Positions 1-9,422 of a stretch of 64,000 bases of DNA are shown piece by piece. The number at the start of each line of letters is the position of its first letter. Within the stretch, counting starts at the first letter, position 1. The stretch spans positions 1 to 64,000 of the forward strand of contig CAUJHV010000074.1 in NCBI GenBank assembly GCA_963205115.1, in the 5' to 3' direction. The translations under genes were made by a program, and so were the position numbers. The DNA comes from Pseudomonadota bacterium (GTDB lineage: Bacteria > Pseudomonadota > Gammaproteobacteria > Burkholderiales > Burkholderiaceae_C). The notes below the pieces were generated by a model. That model made no database searches. It had not been told where the DNA came from and saw only the letters and a list, made by a program, of their open reading frames with translations.

Positions 1-87
1 CTGTCCGGCGCCGATTTCTACTGCCGGCCGTCGTGTCGCGGGCAGGGCGTGAAGGGTGGTCCGCAGGTGGTCGAGGTGGCACGATGA
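1..87 (+). CDS. C-terminal end of an upstream gene (partial)
   Basis: Frame 1 is open from the window edge for 28 codons and stops at TGA 85-87, which overlaps the trpA start as ATGA. The visible tail, rich in Gly, Arg and Cys, has no motif I can identify. In several Burkholderiales a DNA methyltransferase gene sits between trpB and trpA, so this could be its end, but that rests on gene order only. The overlap suggests translational coupling to trpA. Confidence 0.45.
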   Translation: MSGADFYCRPSCRGQGVKGGPQVVEVAR

Positions 88-914
88 GCCGCATCGAAGG
101 CGTCCTGGCCACGCTGAAGGCCCAGGGCCGTCGGGCCCTCATTCCCTACGTCACGGCGGGCGACCCGTATCCGCAGCGAACGGTCGACATCATGTGCGCG
201 CTGGTCGAAGGCGGCGCGGACATCCTGGAACTGGGCGTGCCGTTTTCCGATCCCATGGCCGACGGCCCGGTGATCCAGAAGGCCAGCGAGCGCGCACTCG
301 CGCGCGGCGTGGGGCTGGGTCAGGTCCTGCAGTGGGTCCGTGAATTCCGCCTGCGCGATGCCCGCACGCCGGTCGTGCTGATGGGCTACGCGAATCCGGT
401 CGAACGCTACGACCAGGGGCGCGGCGCTGGGTCCTTCGTGACCGACGCGGCCGATGCCGGCGTCGACGGCGTGCTGGTCGTCGATTACCCGCCCGAAGAG
501 TGCGAAGACTTCGCCGCACGCCTGCGCCAGCGCCAGATGGACCCGATCTTCCTGATCGCGCCCACGTCGACCGACGCGCGCATCGAGGCCGTCGGCCGCA
601 TGGCCACCGGCTACGTCTACTATGTGTCGCTCAAGGGTGTGACGGGCGCCGGCCACCTGGACACGTCGGCGGTCGCGCAGGCGCTGCCGCGCATCCGTGC
701 GCGGGTCAAGGTGCCGGTGGGTGTAGGCTTCGGAATTCGCGACGCGCAGACCGCGCGCGCCGTGGGCGAAGTGGCCGACGCCGTGGTCATCGGTTCGCGC
801 CTGGTGCAGATCCTGGAAGGCCAGGACGAGCAGGGCGCCGCACCGGCCGCACGTGCATTCATGGCCGAGATCCGCCAGGCCCTGGACGAACCTTATCGAG
901 GAGACGGGACATGA
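84..914 (+). CDS. trpA: tryptophan synthase alpha chain
   Basis: The alpha subunit cleaves indole-3-glycerol phosphate to indole and glyceraldehyde 3-phosphate, and passes indole to TrpB. The 276-residue product has the TIM-barrel signatures of the family: an early ALIPYVTAGDP segment, then LELGVPFSDPMADGPVIQ with the catalytic Glu, and later PVGVGFGIRD near the phosphate site. An in-frame ATG at 33 would add 17 residues with no family counterpart. The start at 84 matches the usual MSRI N-terminus and overlaps the upstream stop by 4 bp. Its TGA (912-914) overlaps the accD ATG, so the genes form one operon. TrpB is not in the window. Confidence 0.97.
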   Translation: MSRIEGVLATLKAQGRRALIPYVTAGDPYPQRTVDIMCALVEGGADILELGVPFSDPMADGPVIQKASERALARGVGLGQVLQWVREFRLRDARTPVVLMGYANPVERYDQGRGAGSFVTDAADAGVDGVLVVDYPPEECEDFAARLRQRQMDPIFLIAPTSTDARIEAVGRMATGYVYYVSLKGVTGAGHLDTSAVAQALPRIRARVKVPVGVGFGIRDAQTARAVGEVADAVVIGSRLVQILEGQDEQGAAPAARAFMAEIRQALDEPYRGDGT

Positions 915-1783
915 GTTGGTTCGACAAGCTGCTGCCCCCGAAGATCCAGCAAACCGATCCGAGCGAGCGCCGCACGGTCCCCGAGGGCCTGTGGATCAAG
1001 TGCCCGTCGTGTGAATCGGTCCTGTACAAGACCGACCTCGAGCAGAACCTCAATGTCTGCCCGAAGTGTGCGCACCACCACCGCATCGGTGCGCGCGCGC
1101 GGCTGGATGCCTTCCTCGATCCGGAAGGCCGCTACGAGATCGGGCAGGAAGTGCTGCCGGTCGACGCGCTGAAGTTCAAGGACAGCAAGAAGTACCCCGA
1201 GCGGCTGAAGGCCGCGCTGGAGTCCACGGGCGAGACCGATGCGCTGGTGGTCATCGGCGGCGCCGTGATGAGCGTGCCGCTGGTGGCGGCGTGCTTCGAA
1301 TTCGACTTCATGGGCGGCTCGATGGGTTCGGTCGTCGGTGAGCGCTTCGTGCGCGGCGTCGAAAATGCGATCGAGCAGAAGGTGCCTTTTGTGTGCTTCA
1401 CCGCCACCGGCGGTGCTCGCATGCAGGAGGGCCTGCTGAGCCTGCTGCAGATGGCCAAGACCAACGCGTCGCTCACGCACCTGGCCAAGGCCGGGCTGCC
1501 CTACATCAGCGTTCTCACCGACCCGACCATGGGCGGCGTCTCGGCCAGCTTCGCCTTCCTGGGCGACGTGGTGATCGCCGAGCCCAAGGCGCTGGTGGGT
1601 TTTGCCGGGCCGCGTGTCATCGAGAACACCGTGCGCGAGAAGCTGCCCGAGGGGTTCCAGCGCTCGGAGTTCCTGCTCGGCAAGGGCGCGCTGGACATGA
1701 TCATCGACCGCCGCGAATTGCGCGTGACCATCGCGCGCATGCTCACGATCCTGCAACGCCAGAGCGCTGACGCGCTGGCGTGA
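911..1783 (+). CDS. accD: acetyl-CoA carboxylase carboxyltransferase subunit beta
   Basis: AccD pairs with AccA to transfer CO2 from carboxybiotin to acetyl-CoA, the first step of fatty-acid synthesis. The 290-residue protein has the family's N-terminal zinc ribbon with Cys31, Cys34, Cys50 and Cys53 (CPSC...CPKC). A crotonase-like carboxyltransferase core follows, including FDFMGGSMGSVVGE and TGGARMQEG. The ATG overlaps the trpA stop (ATGA), and a GAGGAG-like ribosome site lies just upstream. The trpA-accD-folC order is typical of Beta- and Gammaproteobacteria, but here a PEP-CTERM gene separates accD from folC. Confidence 0.97.
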   Translation: MSWFDKLLPPKIQQTDPSERRTVPEGLWIKCPSCESVLYKTDLEQNLNVCPKCAHHHRIGARARLDAFLDPEGRYEIGQEVLPVDALKFKDSKKYPERLKAALESTGETDALVVIGGAVMSVPLVAACFEFDFMGGSMGSVVGERFVRGVENAIEQKVPFVCFTATGGARMQEGLLSLLQMAKTNASLTHLAKAGLPYISVLTDPTMGGVSASFAFLGDVVIAEPKALVGFAGPRVIENTVREKLPEGFQRSEFLLGKGALDMIIDRRELRVTIARMLTILQRQSADALA

Positions 1784-1820
1784 CCCGGGTCACGGCACTG
1801 CTGCACGGAGCGCGCCATTG

Positions 1821-1865
1821 ACCCCGTGAAGGGGTGAGCGGGCCTTCGTCGGGCTTGCCTACAGT
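1821..1865 (+). promoter_or_regulatory. Candidate promoter with palindromic activator-like site
   Basis: A short palindrome ACCCC-N5-GGGGT (1821-1835) lies upstream of a -10-like hexamer TACAGT (1860-1865), ahead of the PEP-CTERM gene. There is no convincing -35. The palindrome centre is 32 bp upstream of the -10, about -44 from the expected transcription start, where a class II activator would bind. The same layout recurs before the rhodanese gene at 39161. The function is inferred. Confidence 0.35.
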
Positions 1866-1916
1866 GATTCCATGGTTCCTTCGGGGACATGTTGCGATCA
1901 CTGCAGAGGACGTCCG

Positions 1917-2579
1917 ATGAAGCTTCGTATCCAACCCGTTTGCATCGCCGTGGCGATGGTCCTGAGTGCCGGCATGGCGCGTGCGGATGAGGTGCGCCTG
2001 AACGACTTCAGCATCCTGGGCCCCTCGGGCGTCAACGTCAGCGTGGCCAACCTGACGGGCGCCGCCTGGTACGGCGCCGCCGGCCAGTTCGACGCCAGCT
2101 GGAACGGCGCGTCCTTCGCGACCTACTGCGTGGACCTGCAGCAGTACGCGTCCTTCGGCGCGACCTACAGCGACTACACGCGCGTCGACGGCGCGACGGC
2201 CTGGGGTGCCCAGAAGGCCGACGACCTGGCCAAGCTGATCACCTACGTCGGCATGACGCCGAAGTATTCGACCGACTCGGCGATGGTCCAGGCGGCGATC
2301 TGGGAAGTCGTCTACGAGCAAGGCACCGCCTACAGCTTCACCAGCGGACAGGTGACCGCCAGCGGCCTCGATCAACCGACCCAGGATTGGCTGAATGCGC
2401 TGGACTGGAACGCCGTGCGCCAGACCGTCGCCACCTACGACATCGACGCGCTGGTCAGCCCGGCGCACCAGGACTTCGTCGTGGCCACGCCGGTTCCCGA
2501 GCCCAGCACCTACGCGATGATGGTCGGCGGGCTGGCGCTGGTCGGCTTTGCGGCGCGCCGCCGACAGCCCCGGCGCTGA
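1917..2579 (+). CDS. PEP-CTERM surface protein with a probable thioester domain
   Basis: This 220-residue exported protein has a signal peptide (about 1-23, ending AMARA-type) and a C-terminal PEP-CTERM tail. The tail is Val-Pro-Glu-Pro at 193-196, a hydrophobic helix to about 212, then an Arg-rich end, the signal processed by exosortase. In the middle, Cys71 in ATYCVD and Gln125 in VQAAIW match the Cys and Gln motifs of bacterial thioester adhesion domains, whose side chains form an internal thioester that binds target amines. That function is inferred from the motif pair. The start is chosen from an AGAGGA ribosome site about 7 nt upstream of ATG 1917. No exosortase is in the window, so it must be encoded elsewhere. 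Confidence 0.85.
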   Translation: MKLRIQPVCIAVAMVLSAGMARADEVRLNDFSILGPSGVNVSVANLTGAAWYGAAGQFDASWNGASFATYCVDLQQYASFGATYSDYTRVDGATAWGAQKADDLAKLITYVGMTPKYSTDSAMVQAAIWEVVYEQGTAYSFTSGQVTASGLDQPTQDWLNALDWNAVRQTVATYDIDALVSPAHQDFVVATPVPEPSTYAMMVGGLALVGFAARRRQPRR

Positions 2580-2610
2580 GCCGGCCCGTCGACGGCGGGA
2601 TGGGGTGACG

Positions 2611-2638
2611 AGGCGGCCTGCGGGCCGCCTTCTGCTTG
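2611..2638 (+). terminator. Rho-independent terminator after the PEP-CTERM gene
   Basis: Arms AGGCGGCC (2611-2618) and GGCCGCCT (2623-2630) with a 4-nt loop form a perfect GC stem. A weak T-rich run (TCTGCTT) follows. It would separate the PEP-CTERM gene from folC. Confidence 0.65.
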
Positions 2639-2683
2639 GCGCGGCGCGCGTGCCGGCCTGGCGCGCACGGCTACCATGCGCGC

Positions 2684-3973
2684 GTGACTGCCGACGATTC
2701 ACTTGCCGACTGGCTCGCGCACTGCGAGCAACTGATGCCCAAGCGCATCGACATGAGCCTGGAGCGCGTGGCCGCCGTGCGCGACCGCATGGGCCTGCAC
2801 TTCGAGGCCGTGGTCGTCACGGTGGCCGGCACCAACGGCAAGGGCTCGACCTGCGCGATGCTGGAGTCGATCGCCCTGCAGGCGGGCTGGCGCGTGGGGC
2901 TCTACATCAAGCCGCATCTGGTGCACTTCGAGGAACGTTGCCGCATCGGCGGCGCGCCCGTGGCGGCGTCGGACCTGGCGCCGCATTTCGAGGCTGTCGA
3001 GCGGGCCCGCGGCGAGATCCCGCTGACCTATTTCGAATTCACCACGCTGGCCATCCTTCGTGCGCTGGCACTGGCGCCGCTGGACCTGGTGATCCTCGAG
3101 GTGGGTCTGGGCGGGCGGCTGGACGCGGTGAATATCGTCGATGCCGATGCGGTGGTCATCACCAGTATCGACATCGACCATGTCGAGTACCTCGGGCCGG
3201 ATCGCGAAGGCATCGGCCTGGAAAAGGCGCACGTGATGCGGCCGGGGCGGCCCGCCATCGTCAGCGACCCGATGCCGCCGGCGAGCATCGAGTTGCATGC
3301 GCAGGCCATCGGCGCCGACCTGTGGCGCGTGGGACGCGATTTCGGACATGCCGGCGATCGCCAGCAGTGGCAGTGGTGGGGCCGCAAGCAACGCTTCTCG
3401 GGGCTGGGATTTCCAGCGCTGCGCGGGGCGAACCAGCTCATCAATGCCTCTGGCGTGCTGGCGGTGCTGGAAGCGCTGCGGCCGCGCCTTCCGGTGGCCG
3501 TGCAGGCCATCCGCACCGGGCTGGCGCTGGTCGATCTGCCGGGGCGCTTCCAGATCGTGCCCGGCCAGCCGACGCTGGTGCTGGACGTGGCGCACAACCT
3601 GCAATCGGTGTCGGCGCTGGCCATCAACCTGGACCAGATGGGTTTTTATCCGCGCACGCACGCGGTATTTGGCGCGATGGCCGACAAGGACCTCCCGCGC
3701 CTGCTCGCGCGCATGCAGGCGCTGGTCGACGATTGGCACTTCTGCGACCTGCCCACCGCGCGCGCGGCGCGTGCGCAGGACCTCGCGGCGCTGTGCCCGG
3801 CCAAGCCCGGGCAGCCGGCGCCGCAGTGCCATGCCGACCCCGCCCAGGCCCTGCGTGCCGCGGTGGATGCCGCGGACCCGGCTGATAGAATCGTGGTCTT
3901 CGGATCCTTCTACACCGTGGGCGGCGTGCTGAAGGAAGGCCTGCCGCGCCGGCAGGCGCCCCACGTCGGTTGA
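2684..3973 (+). CDS. folC: bifunctional folylpolyglutamate/dihydrofolate synthase
   Basis: FolC adds glutamate to dihydropteroate and to reduced folates in an ATP-dependent ligation. The 429-residue protein has the Mur-ligase-type P-loop GTNGKGS (49-55), the TYFEFTTLAIL segment, LGGRLDAVN, and the C-terminal LDVAHN motif before the glutamate ligase domain. GTG 2684 is the likely start because it gives the family N-terminus (SLADWLAHCEQL), whereas the ATG at 2636 adds unrelated residues. No Shine-Dalgarno is visible. A TACCAT hexamer ends exactly 6 nt before the GTG, so the mRNA may be leaderless. The SPOR gene follows after 52 bp. Confidence 0.95.
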   Translation: MTADDSLADWLAHCEQLMPKRIDMSLERVAAVRDRMGLHFEAVVVTVAGTNGKGSTCAMLESIALQAGWRVGLYIKPHLVHFEERCRIGGAPVAASDLAPHFEAVERARGEIPLTYFEFTTLAILRALALAPLDLVILEVGLGGRLDAVNIVDADAVVITSIDIDHVEYLGPDREGIGLEKAHVMRPGRPAIVSDPMPPASIELHAQAIGADLWRVGRDFGHAGDRQQWQWWGRKQRFSGLGFPALRGANQLINASGVLAVLEALRPRLPVAVQAIRTGLALVDLPGRFQIVPGQPTLVLDVAHNLQSVSALAINLDQMGFYPRTHAVFGAMADKDLPRLLARMQALVDDWHFCDLPTARAARAQDLAALCPAKPGQPAPQCHADPAQALRAAVDAADPADRIVVFGSFYTVGGVLKEGLPRRQAPHVG

Positions 3974-4025
3974 TTCTCCTGATCCTGCACCCGCTGTCGT
4001 CACCGGCAGTGGGTCTCGCCCCTCG

Positions 4026-4703
4026 ATGGCCCTGCCCCCGCTATTCAAACGTCGCACTTCCGAGGCTTCGGAATCCGCTGCTGCCGTCGATGCCACCGAG
4101 CTGAAGGCCCGCACGCGGGCACGCCGGCGGCTCATCGGCGCGGCCGTGCTGCTCGTGGCCGGCGTGATCGCCTTCCCGCTGCTGTTCGAGACGCAGCCGC
4201 GGCCGATCCCCGTCGACATCCCGATGGTGATTCCCTCGCGCGACGGTGCCCCGGCACTGGCGCCGCCCGCACGTGCCACCCGCAGCGCCTCCGGCGTGGT
4301 CGCTGAAGCCCCTGCAGCCGCCGTGGTGACGGCCGACGCAGCCCCGGCCGCGGTGGCGCCGGTCGCCCCGCCACCGGCGCCCGAGAAGCCGGTCGAAAAG
4401 CCGCATCCCAAGCCGGCGGAAAAGCCCGCCGAACGGGCGCCCGAGAAGCCGGCCGAAGCCAAGGCAGCTGCCAAGGGCCGCTATGTCGTGCAGGTCGGTG
4501 CCTACGCGGACGACGCATCGACGCGTGAAGCGCGCCAGAAGGTCGAGCGGCTCGGACTGAAGACCTATACCCAGGCCGTCGACGTGGGCGGCAGCCGGCG
4601 CATGCGCGTGCGCGTCGGCCCCTTCGACACCATGGACGAAGCGCAGAAGGCCGCCGCCGCCATCAAGGCGGCGAAGCTGCCTGCGGCTTTGCTGACGCTG
4701 TGA
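4026..4703 (+). CDS. SPOR-domain inner-membrane protein (DedD-like)
   Basis: The 225-residue protein has a short cytoplasmic N-terminus, one transmembrane helix (about 36-54), a Pro/Ala/Lys-rich linker (about 60-147) with repeated EKP units, and a C-terminal SPOR domain (about 150-225, starting RYVVQVGAY). SPOR domains bind denuded septal peptidoglycan, so a role at the division site is likely. Its position between folC and cvpA is the conserved dedD position. It overlaps cvpA by 4 bp (GTGA at 4700-4703), which supports co-translation. I leave the symbol empty because SPOR proteins are assigned loosely. Confidence 0.9.
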   Translation: MALPPLFKRRTSEASESAAAVDATELKARTRARRRLIGAAVLLVAGVIAFPLLFETQPRPIPVDIPMVIPSRDGAPALAPPARATRSASGVVAEAPAAAVVTADAAPAAVAPVAPPPAPEKPVEKPHPKPAEKPAERAPEKPAEAKAAAKGRYVVQVGAYADDASTREARQKVERLGLKTYTQAVDVGGSRRMRVRVGPFDTMDEAQKAAAAIKAAKLPAALLTL

Positions 4704-5227
4704 GCACGCTCGCGCCGGTCGATTGGGCCTTGCTGGCGGTGCTGGCGCTGTCGATCCTGATCGGCATCTGGCGCGGCCTGGCCTTCGAGCTGATGTCTCT
4801 GGCCGGCTGGATCGTCGCCTACCTGGCGGCCGTGGCCTTCGCACCGAAGCTTTCGCCGATGCTGCCGATTGGCGACCCGGGTTCGGCCCTGAACCACGCC
4901 GCGGCCATCGTTGCGGTTTTCCTGCTGGCCTTGGTGCTGTGGACGCTGCTGGCGCGGCTGGTGCGCATGGCGATCGCCGCGACGCCCTTGACGATTCCCG
5001 ACCGCTTTCTCGGCGCCGCATTCGGGCTGGTGCGCGGCCTGGTGCTGTTGATCGTCGTGGCCACCGTGGTGGCGCTGACGCCGGCCAGCCAGTCGCCGGC
5101 CTGGCGTCAGTCGGTGGGCGTGCAGTGGCTGGGTGTGGCGCTGGCCGGCCTGCGCGCGGTGTTGCCCGGCTCGATCGAGCCCGTTTTACCTGCGCGCGTC
5201 TCTGCGGACGCGCCGCGAGGACAATAG
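4700..5227 (+). CDS. cvpA: CvpA family membrane protein
   Basis: The 175-residue protein has about four hydrophobic helices and the CvpA start pattern (VDWALLAVLALSILIGIWRG), with conserved glycines and aromatics in the first two helices. CvpA was named for colicin V production. In enterobacteria it is linked to envelope homeostasis, but its biochemical activity is unknown. Translation begins at GTG 4700 inside the stop of the SPOR gene. purF starts 4 bp after the stop, the standard cvpA-purF pairing. Confidence 0.92.
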   Translation: MSTLAPVDWALLAVLALSILIGIWRGLAFELMSLAGWIVAYLAAVAFAPKLSPMLPIGDPGSALNHAAAIVAVFLLALVLWTLLARLVRMAIAATPLTIPDRFLGAAFGLVRGLVLLIVVATVVALTPASQSPAWRQSVGVQWLGVALAGLRAVLPGSIEPVLPARVSADAPRGQ

Positions 5228-5231
5228 CGCC

Positions 5232-6758
<1,527 letters not shown>

Positions 6759-6819
6759 TCCCCGCGCCGGGGTGGTCGCGGCGGCCGCCGCACAGCCCCG
6801 GTGCCCAACGATTGAACGC

Positions 6820-8253
6820 ATGAGCACTCCGACCATACGCACGCGCATCGCTCCGTCGCCGACGGGCTTCCTGCACCTGGGCACCGCGCGCACCGCGCTG
6901 TATTCCTGGGCCTACGCGCGCCACTTCGGCGGCCAGTTCGTGCTGCGCATCGAGGACACCGACGTCGCACGATCCACGCAGGATTCGGTCGACCAGATCC
7001 TCGCTTCCATGCGCTGGCTGGGGCTCGATTACGACGAAGGCCCGCACTACCAGATGCAGCGCCTGGCGCGTTACCACGAAGTGGTCGAGCAGATGATTGC
7101 CGCGGGCACGGCCTACCGCTGCTGGTGCACGCCGCAGGAACTCGACGAGATGCGCGAGGCGCAGCGCGCGCGTGGCGAAAAGACCCGCTACGACGGCCGC
7201 TGGCGGCCCGCGCCGGGCAAGGTGCTGCCGCCGGTGCCCGCGGGCGTGCAGCCGGTGGTGCGCTTTCGCAATCCGCTGGACGGCGAGGTCAGCTGGGACG
7301 ACCTGGTCAAGGGGCCGATCACGATTTCCAACCGCGAGATCGACGACCTGATCATCCTGCGCCCGGCGCCGGAAGGGGCGTCTGCCGATGCGCAGGCGCT
7401 GGGCGTGCCGACCTACAACTTCGCGGTCGTGGTCGACGACTGGGACATGGGCATCACACATGTCTTCCGCGGCGACGAACACGTCAACAACACGCCCTGG
7501 CAGATCAACATCTTCCGCGCGCTGGGCGCGCCGCTGCCGACCTTCGGGCACTGCCCCATCATCCTGGGCGACGACGGCCTGAAGCTGTCCAAGCGGCGCG
7601 GCGCCGTCAGTGTCACTGCCTATGAAGAGGCGGGTTATCTACCCGAGGCGATGCTGAACTACCTGGCGCGCCTGGGCTGGAGCCACGGCGACGAGGAACT
7701 GTTCTCGCGCGAGCAGATGGTGTCGTGGTTCGACGGCAGCCACCTCGCCAAGAGCCCGGCGCAATGGGACCCGGCCAAGCTCGCGTGGGTCAATGCGCAC
7801 TACCTGAAGGCGGCGGACGACGAACGTCTGGCGGTGCTGGTGGCGCAGCAACTGCAGTCCCGCGGGCTGACCGCTGCGCAGACGCAGGGCCTCGCGCCGG
7901 CCTGCGCGCTGTTCAAGGACCGCTGCCACACGACGGTCGAACTGGCCGACTGGATCGAGATGCTGCACGTGGCGGTGACGCCGCGCGAGGACGAGCGGGC
8001 ACAGCATGTCACCGAGGCCGTGAAGCCCGCGCTGCACAGCCTGCGCGAGCGCCTGGCTGCAATGGCCGCGTGGGACAAGCCCTCCATCGCCCAGGCCATG
8101 AAGGAGACGCTCGCCGCGCACGGATTGAAGATGCCGCAGCTCGCGCCGGCCGTGCGCGTGCTCGTCTGCGGGCGCGCGCAAACGCCGTCCATCGATGCGG
8201 TGCTGGCGTTGTTTGCGCGCGAAGTCGTGCTCTCGCGACTGGAGGTTTTGTGA
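6820..8253 (+). CDS. gltX: glutamate--tRNA ligase
   Basis: This class I aminoacyl-tRNA synthetase charges tRNA-Glu. The 477-residue product carries the HIGH-type motif in APSPTGFLHLGTART near the N-terminus, the IEDTD segment, and the KMSKS-type loop KLSKRRG near residue 250. The anticodon-binding domain is all-alpha. ATG 6820 gives the normal MSTPTIRTRIAPSPTG start; the earlier ATG at 6772 adds 16 residues with no counterpart. The gene for its own tRNA-Glu lies about 180 bp downstream in the tRNA operon, whose -35 box overlaps the gltX stop codon. Confidence 0.97.
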   Translation: MSTPTIRTRIAPSPTGFLHLGTARTALYSWAYARHFGGQFVLRIEDTDVARSTQDSVDQILASMRWLGLDYDEGPHYQMQRLARYHEVVEQMIAAGTAYRCWCTPQELDEMREAQRARGEKTRYDGRWRPAPGKVLPPVPAGVQPVVRFRNPLDGEVSWDDLVKGPITISNREIDDLIILRPAPEGASADAQALGVPTYNFAVVVDDWDMGITHVFRGDEHVNNTPWQINIFRALGAPLPTFGHCPIILGDDGLKLSKRRGAVSVTAYEEAGYLPEAMLNYLARLGWSHGDEELFSREQMVSWFDGSHLAKSPAQWDPAKLAWVNAHYLKAADDERLAVLVAQQLQSRGLTAAQTQGLAPACALFKDRCHTTVELADWIEMLHVAVTPREDERAQHVTEAVKPALHSLRERLAAMAAWDKPSIAQAMKETLAAHGLKMPQLAPAVRVLVCGRAQTPSIDAVLALFAREVVLSRLEVL

Positions 8254-8276
8254 GGCGGAAAAAATCCGCATATAAT
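8248..8276 (+). promoter_or_regulatory. Sigma-70 promoter of the tRNA operon
   Basis: -35 TTGTGA (8248-8253), a 17-bp spacer and a perfect -10 TATAAT (8271-8276). The discriminator after the -10 is GC-rich (GCGAGGC), as in stable-RNA promoters under stringent control. The last three bases of the -35 are the gltX stop codon TGA. Confidence 0.85.
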
Positions 8277-8321
8277 GCGAGGCTCGACTGATCGGCGCTA
8301 GCCTTGAGATCGAAAGATCGT

Positions 8322-8397
<76 letters not shown>

Positions 8398-8431
8398 AGT
8401 CAACGCGCCGATTCAGGAGACGAAGATTTTT

Positions 8432-8507
8432 GTCCCCTTCGTCTAGAGGCCTAGGACACGACCCTTTCACGGTTGTAACAGGGGTTCGAATCCCCTAGGG
8501 GACGCCA
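8432..8507 (+). tRNA. tRNA-Glu (TTC)
   Basis: 76 nt with encoded CCA. Acceptor arms are GTCCCCT and AGGGGAC, the anticodon loop CTTTCAC contains TTC, and the T-loop GTTCGAATC is standard. It is the substrate of the GltX encoded just upstream. Confidence 0.97.
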
Positions 8508-8557
8508 AGTTTCGGCGGCACTTGAGGCTCGAAAGAGCCTGAAGCCACCGGCCACGC

Positions 8558-8634
8558 GGAGTGGTAGTTCAGTTGGTTAGAATACCGGCCTGTCACGCCG
8601 GGGGTCGCGGGTTCGAGCCCCGTCCACTCCGCCA
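8558..8634 (+). tRNA. tRNA-Asp (GTC)
   Basis: 77 nt with encoded CCA. Acceptor arms GGAGTGG and CCACTCC, discriminator G, anticodon loop CTGTCAC with GTC, and T-loop GTTCGAGCC. It is the last tRNA of the operon and is followed by a terminator. Confidence 0.97.
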
Positions 8635-8645
8635 AGCATCTCAGC

Positions 8646-8680
8646 ACACACGGGCCCTCGCGGCCCGTGTGTCGTTTTCG
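8646..8680 (+). terminator. Rho-independent terminator of the tRNA operon
   Basis: A perfect 11-bp stem, ACACACGGGCC (8646-8656) with GGCCCGTGTGT (8662-8672), has a 5-nt loop and is followed by CGTTTTCG. It also sits downstream of the convergent response-regulator gene, which ends at 8711. Confidence 0.88.
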
Positions 8681-8710
8681 GGGCTCCGCATCGAGCGCGC
8701 AGCGGCCGTC

Positions 8711-9415
8711 TCACTCGGCTGCCAGCCCTTGCTCCGTGGCAAACACGTGCAGCTCCAGCCGCCCGCGCACACCCAGCTTGCTGTAGATGGTGGTGAGGTG
8801 GTTGCGCAGCGTGTTCTCGCTCATGTCCAGATCGGTGGCGATGCGCAGCAGCTTCTCGCCCGGGCGCTGGCTGCTCATCTTGACGATTTCGCGTTCGCGC
8901 GCGGTGAGGCTGGAGATGCGGGACTGCGCGGACTTGTTCAGCGCGTGATCGCCGCGCGGCTGGCTCGTGAGCCGGCCCAGTGCCTGGCCCACGAGCTGGG
9001 GGCTCAGCCACACGGCGCCTGAGCACACGCGTTCGATCGCTTCCAGAATGTTCTGCGGCGCTTCGGACTTGTGCAGCACGCCGCGCGCGCCGCGTTCGAC
9101 GGCCCTGCAGTGACGGTCGGTGTCGTCCGACGCGGTCAGCACCAGCACCCGGGCCGCACTGCGGCGCTGCACCTCCGGCATCGCGTCCAGTCCGTCTTCG
9201 TCGCCCAGGTCCAGGTCCAGCACCAGCACGTCGGCGCTGGGCAACTCAGGGTGGTTGACCAGGCTGGCACGCGAGTCGGCGGTGCCCACTACCGTCATGG
9301 CGCAGGGGCCGCTTTCGATCAGGCGCTGCAGGCCCCAGACGGTGATGGCGTGGTCTTCGACCAGGAACACGCGGATGGGCGGTCGCGCGGTGGCGGCGGA
9401 TTGGGTGGTGTTCAC
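8711..9415 (-). CDS. NarL/FixJ-family response regulator
   Basis: The 234-residue protein has an N-terminal receiver domain with the acidic pair Glu20-Asp21 and probable phospho-acceptor Asp67 (VLDLDLG). A C-terminal LuxR-type helix-turn-helix follows (LTAREREIVKMSS to about residue 225). It should bind DNA as a phosphorylated dimer. The gene lies 7 bp downstream of the sensor kinase that ends at 9423, so the two form a cognate pair. Its targets are unknown. A CCCC/GGGG palindrome near two promoters in the window is one speculative candidate site. Confidence 0.93.
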   Translation of the reverse strand: MNTTQSAATARPPIRVFLVEDHAITVWGLQRLIESGPCAMTVVGTADSRASLVNHPELPSADVLVLDLDLGDEDGLDAMPEVQRRSAARVLVLTASDDTDRHCRAVERGARGVLHKSEAPQNILEAIERVCSGAVWLSPQLVGQALGRLTSQPRGDHALNKSAQSRISSLTAREREIVKMSSQRPGEKLLRIATDLDMSENTLRNHLTTIYSKLGVRGRLELHVFATEQGLAAE

Positions 9416-9422
9416 GGTGCCC

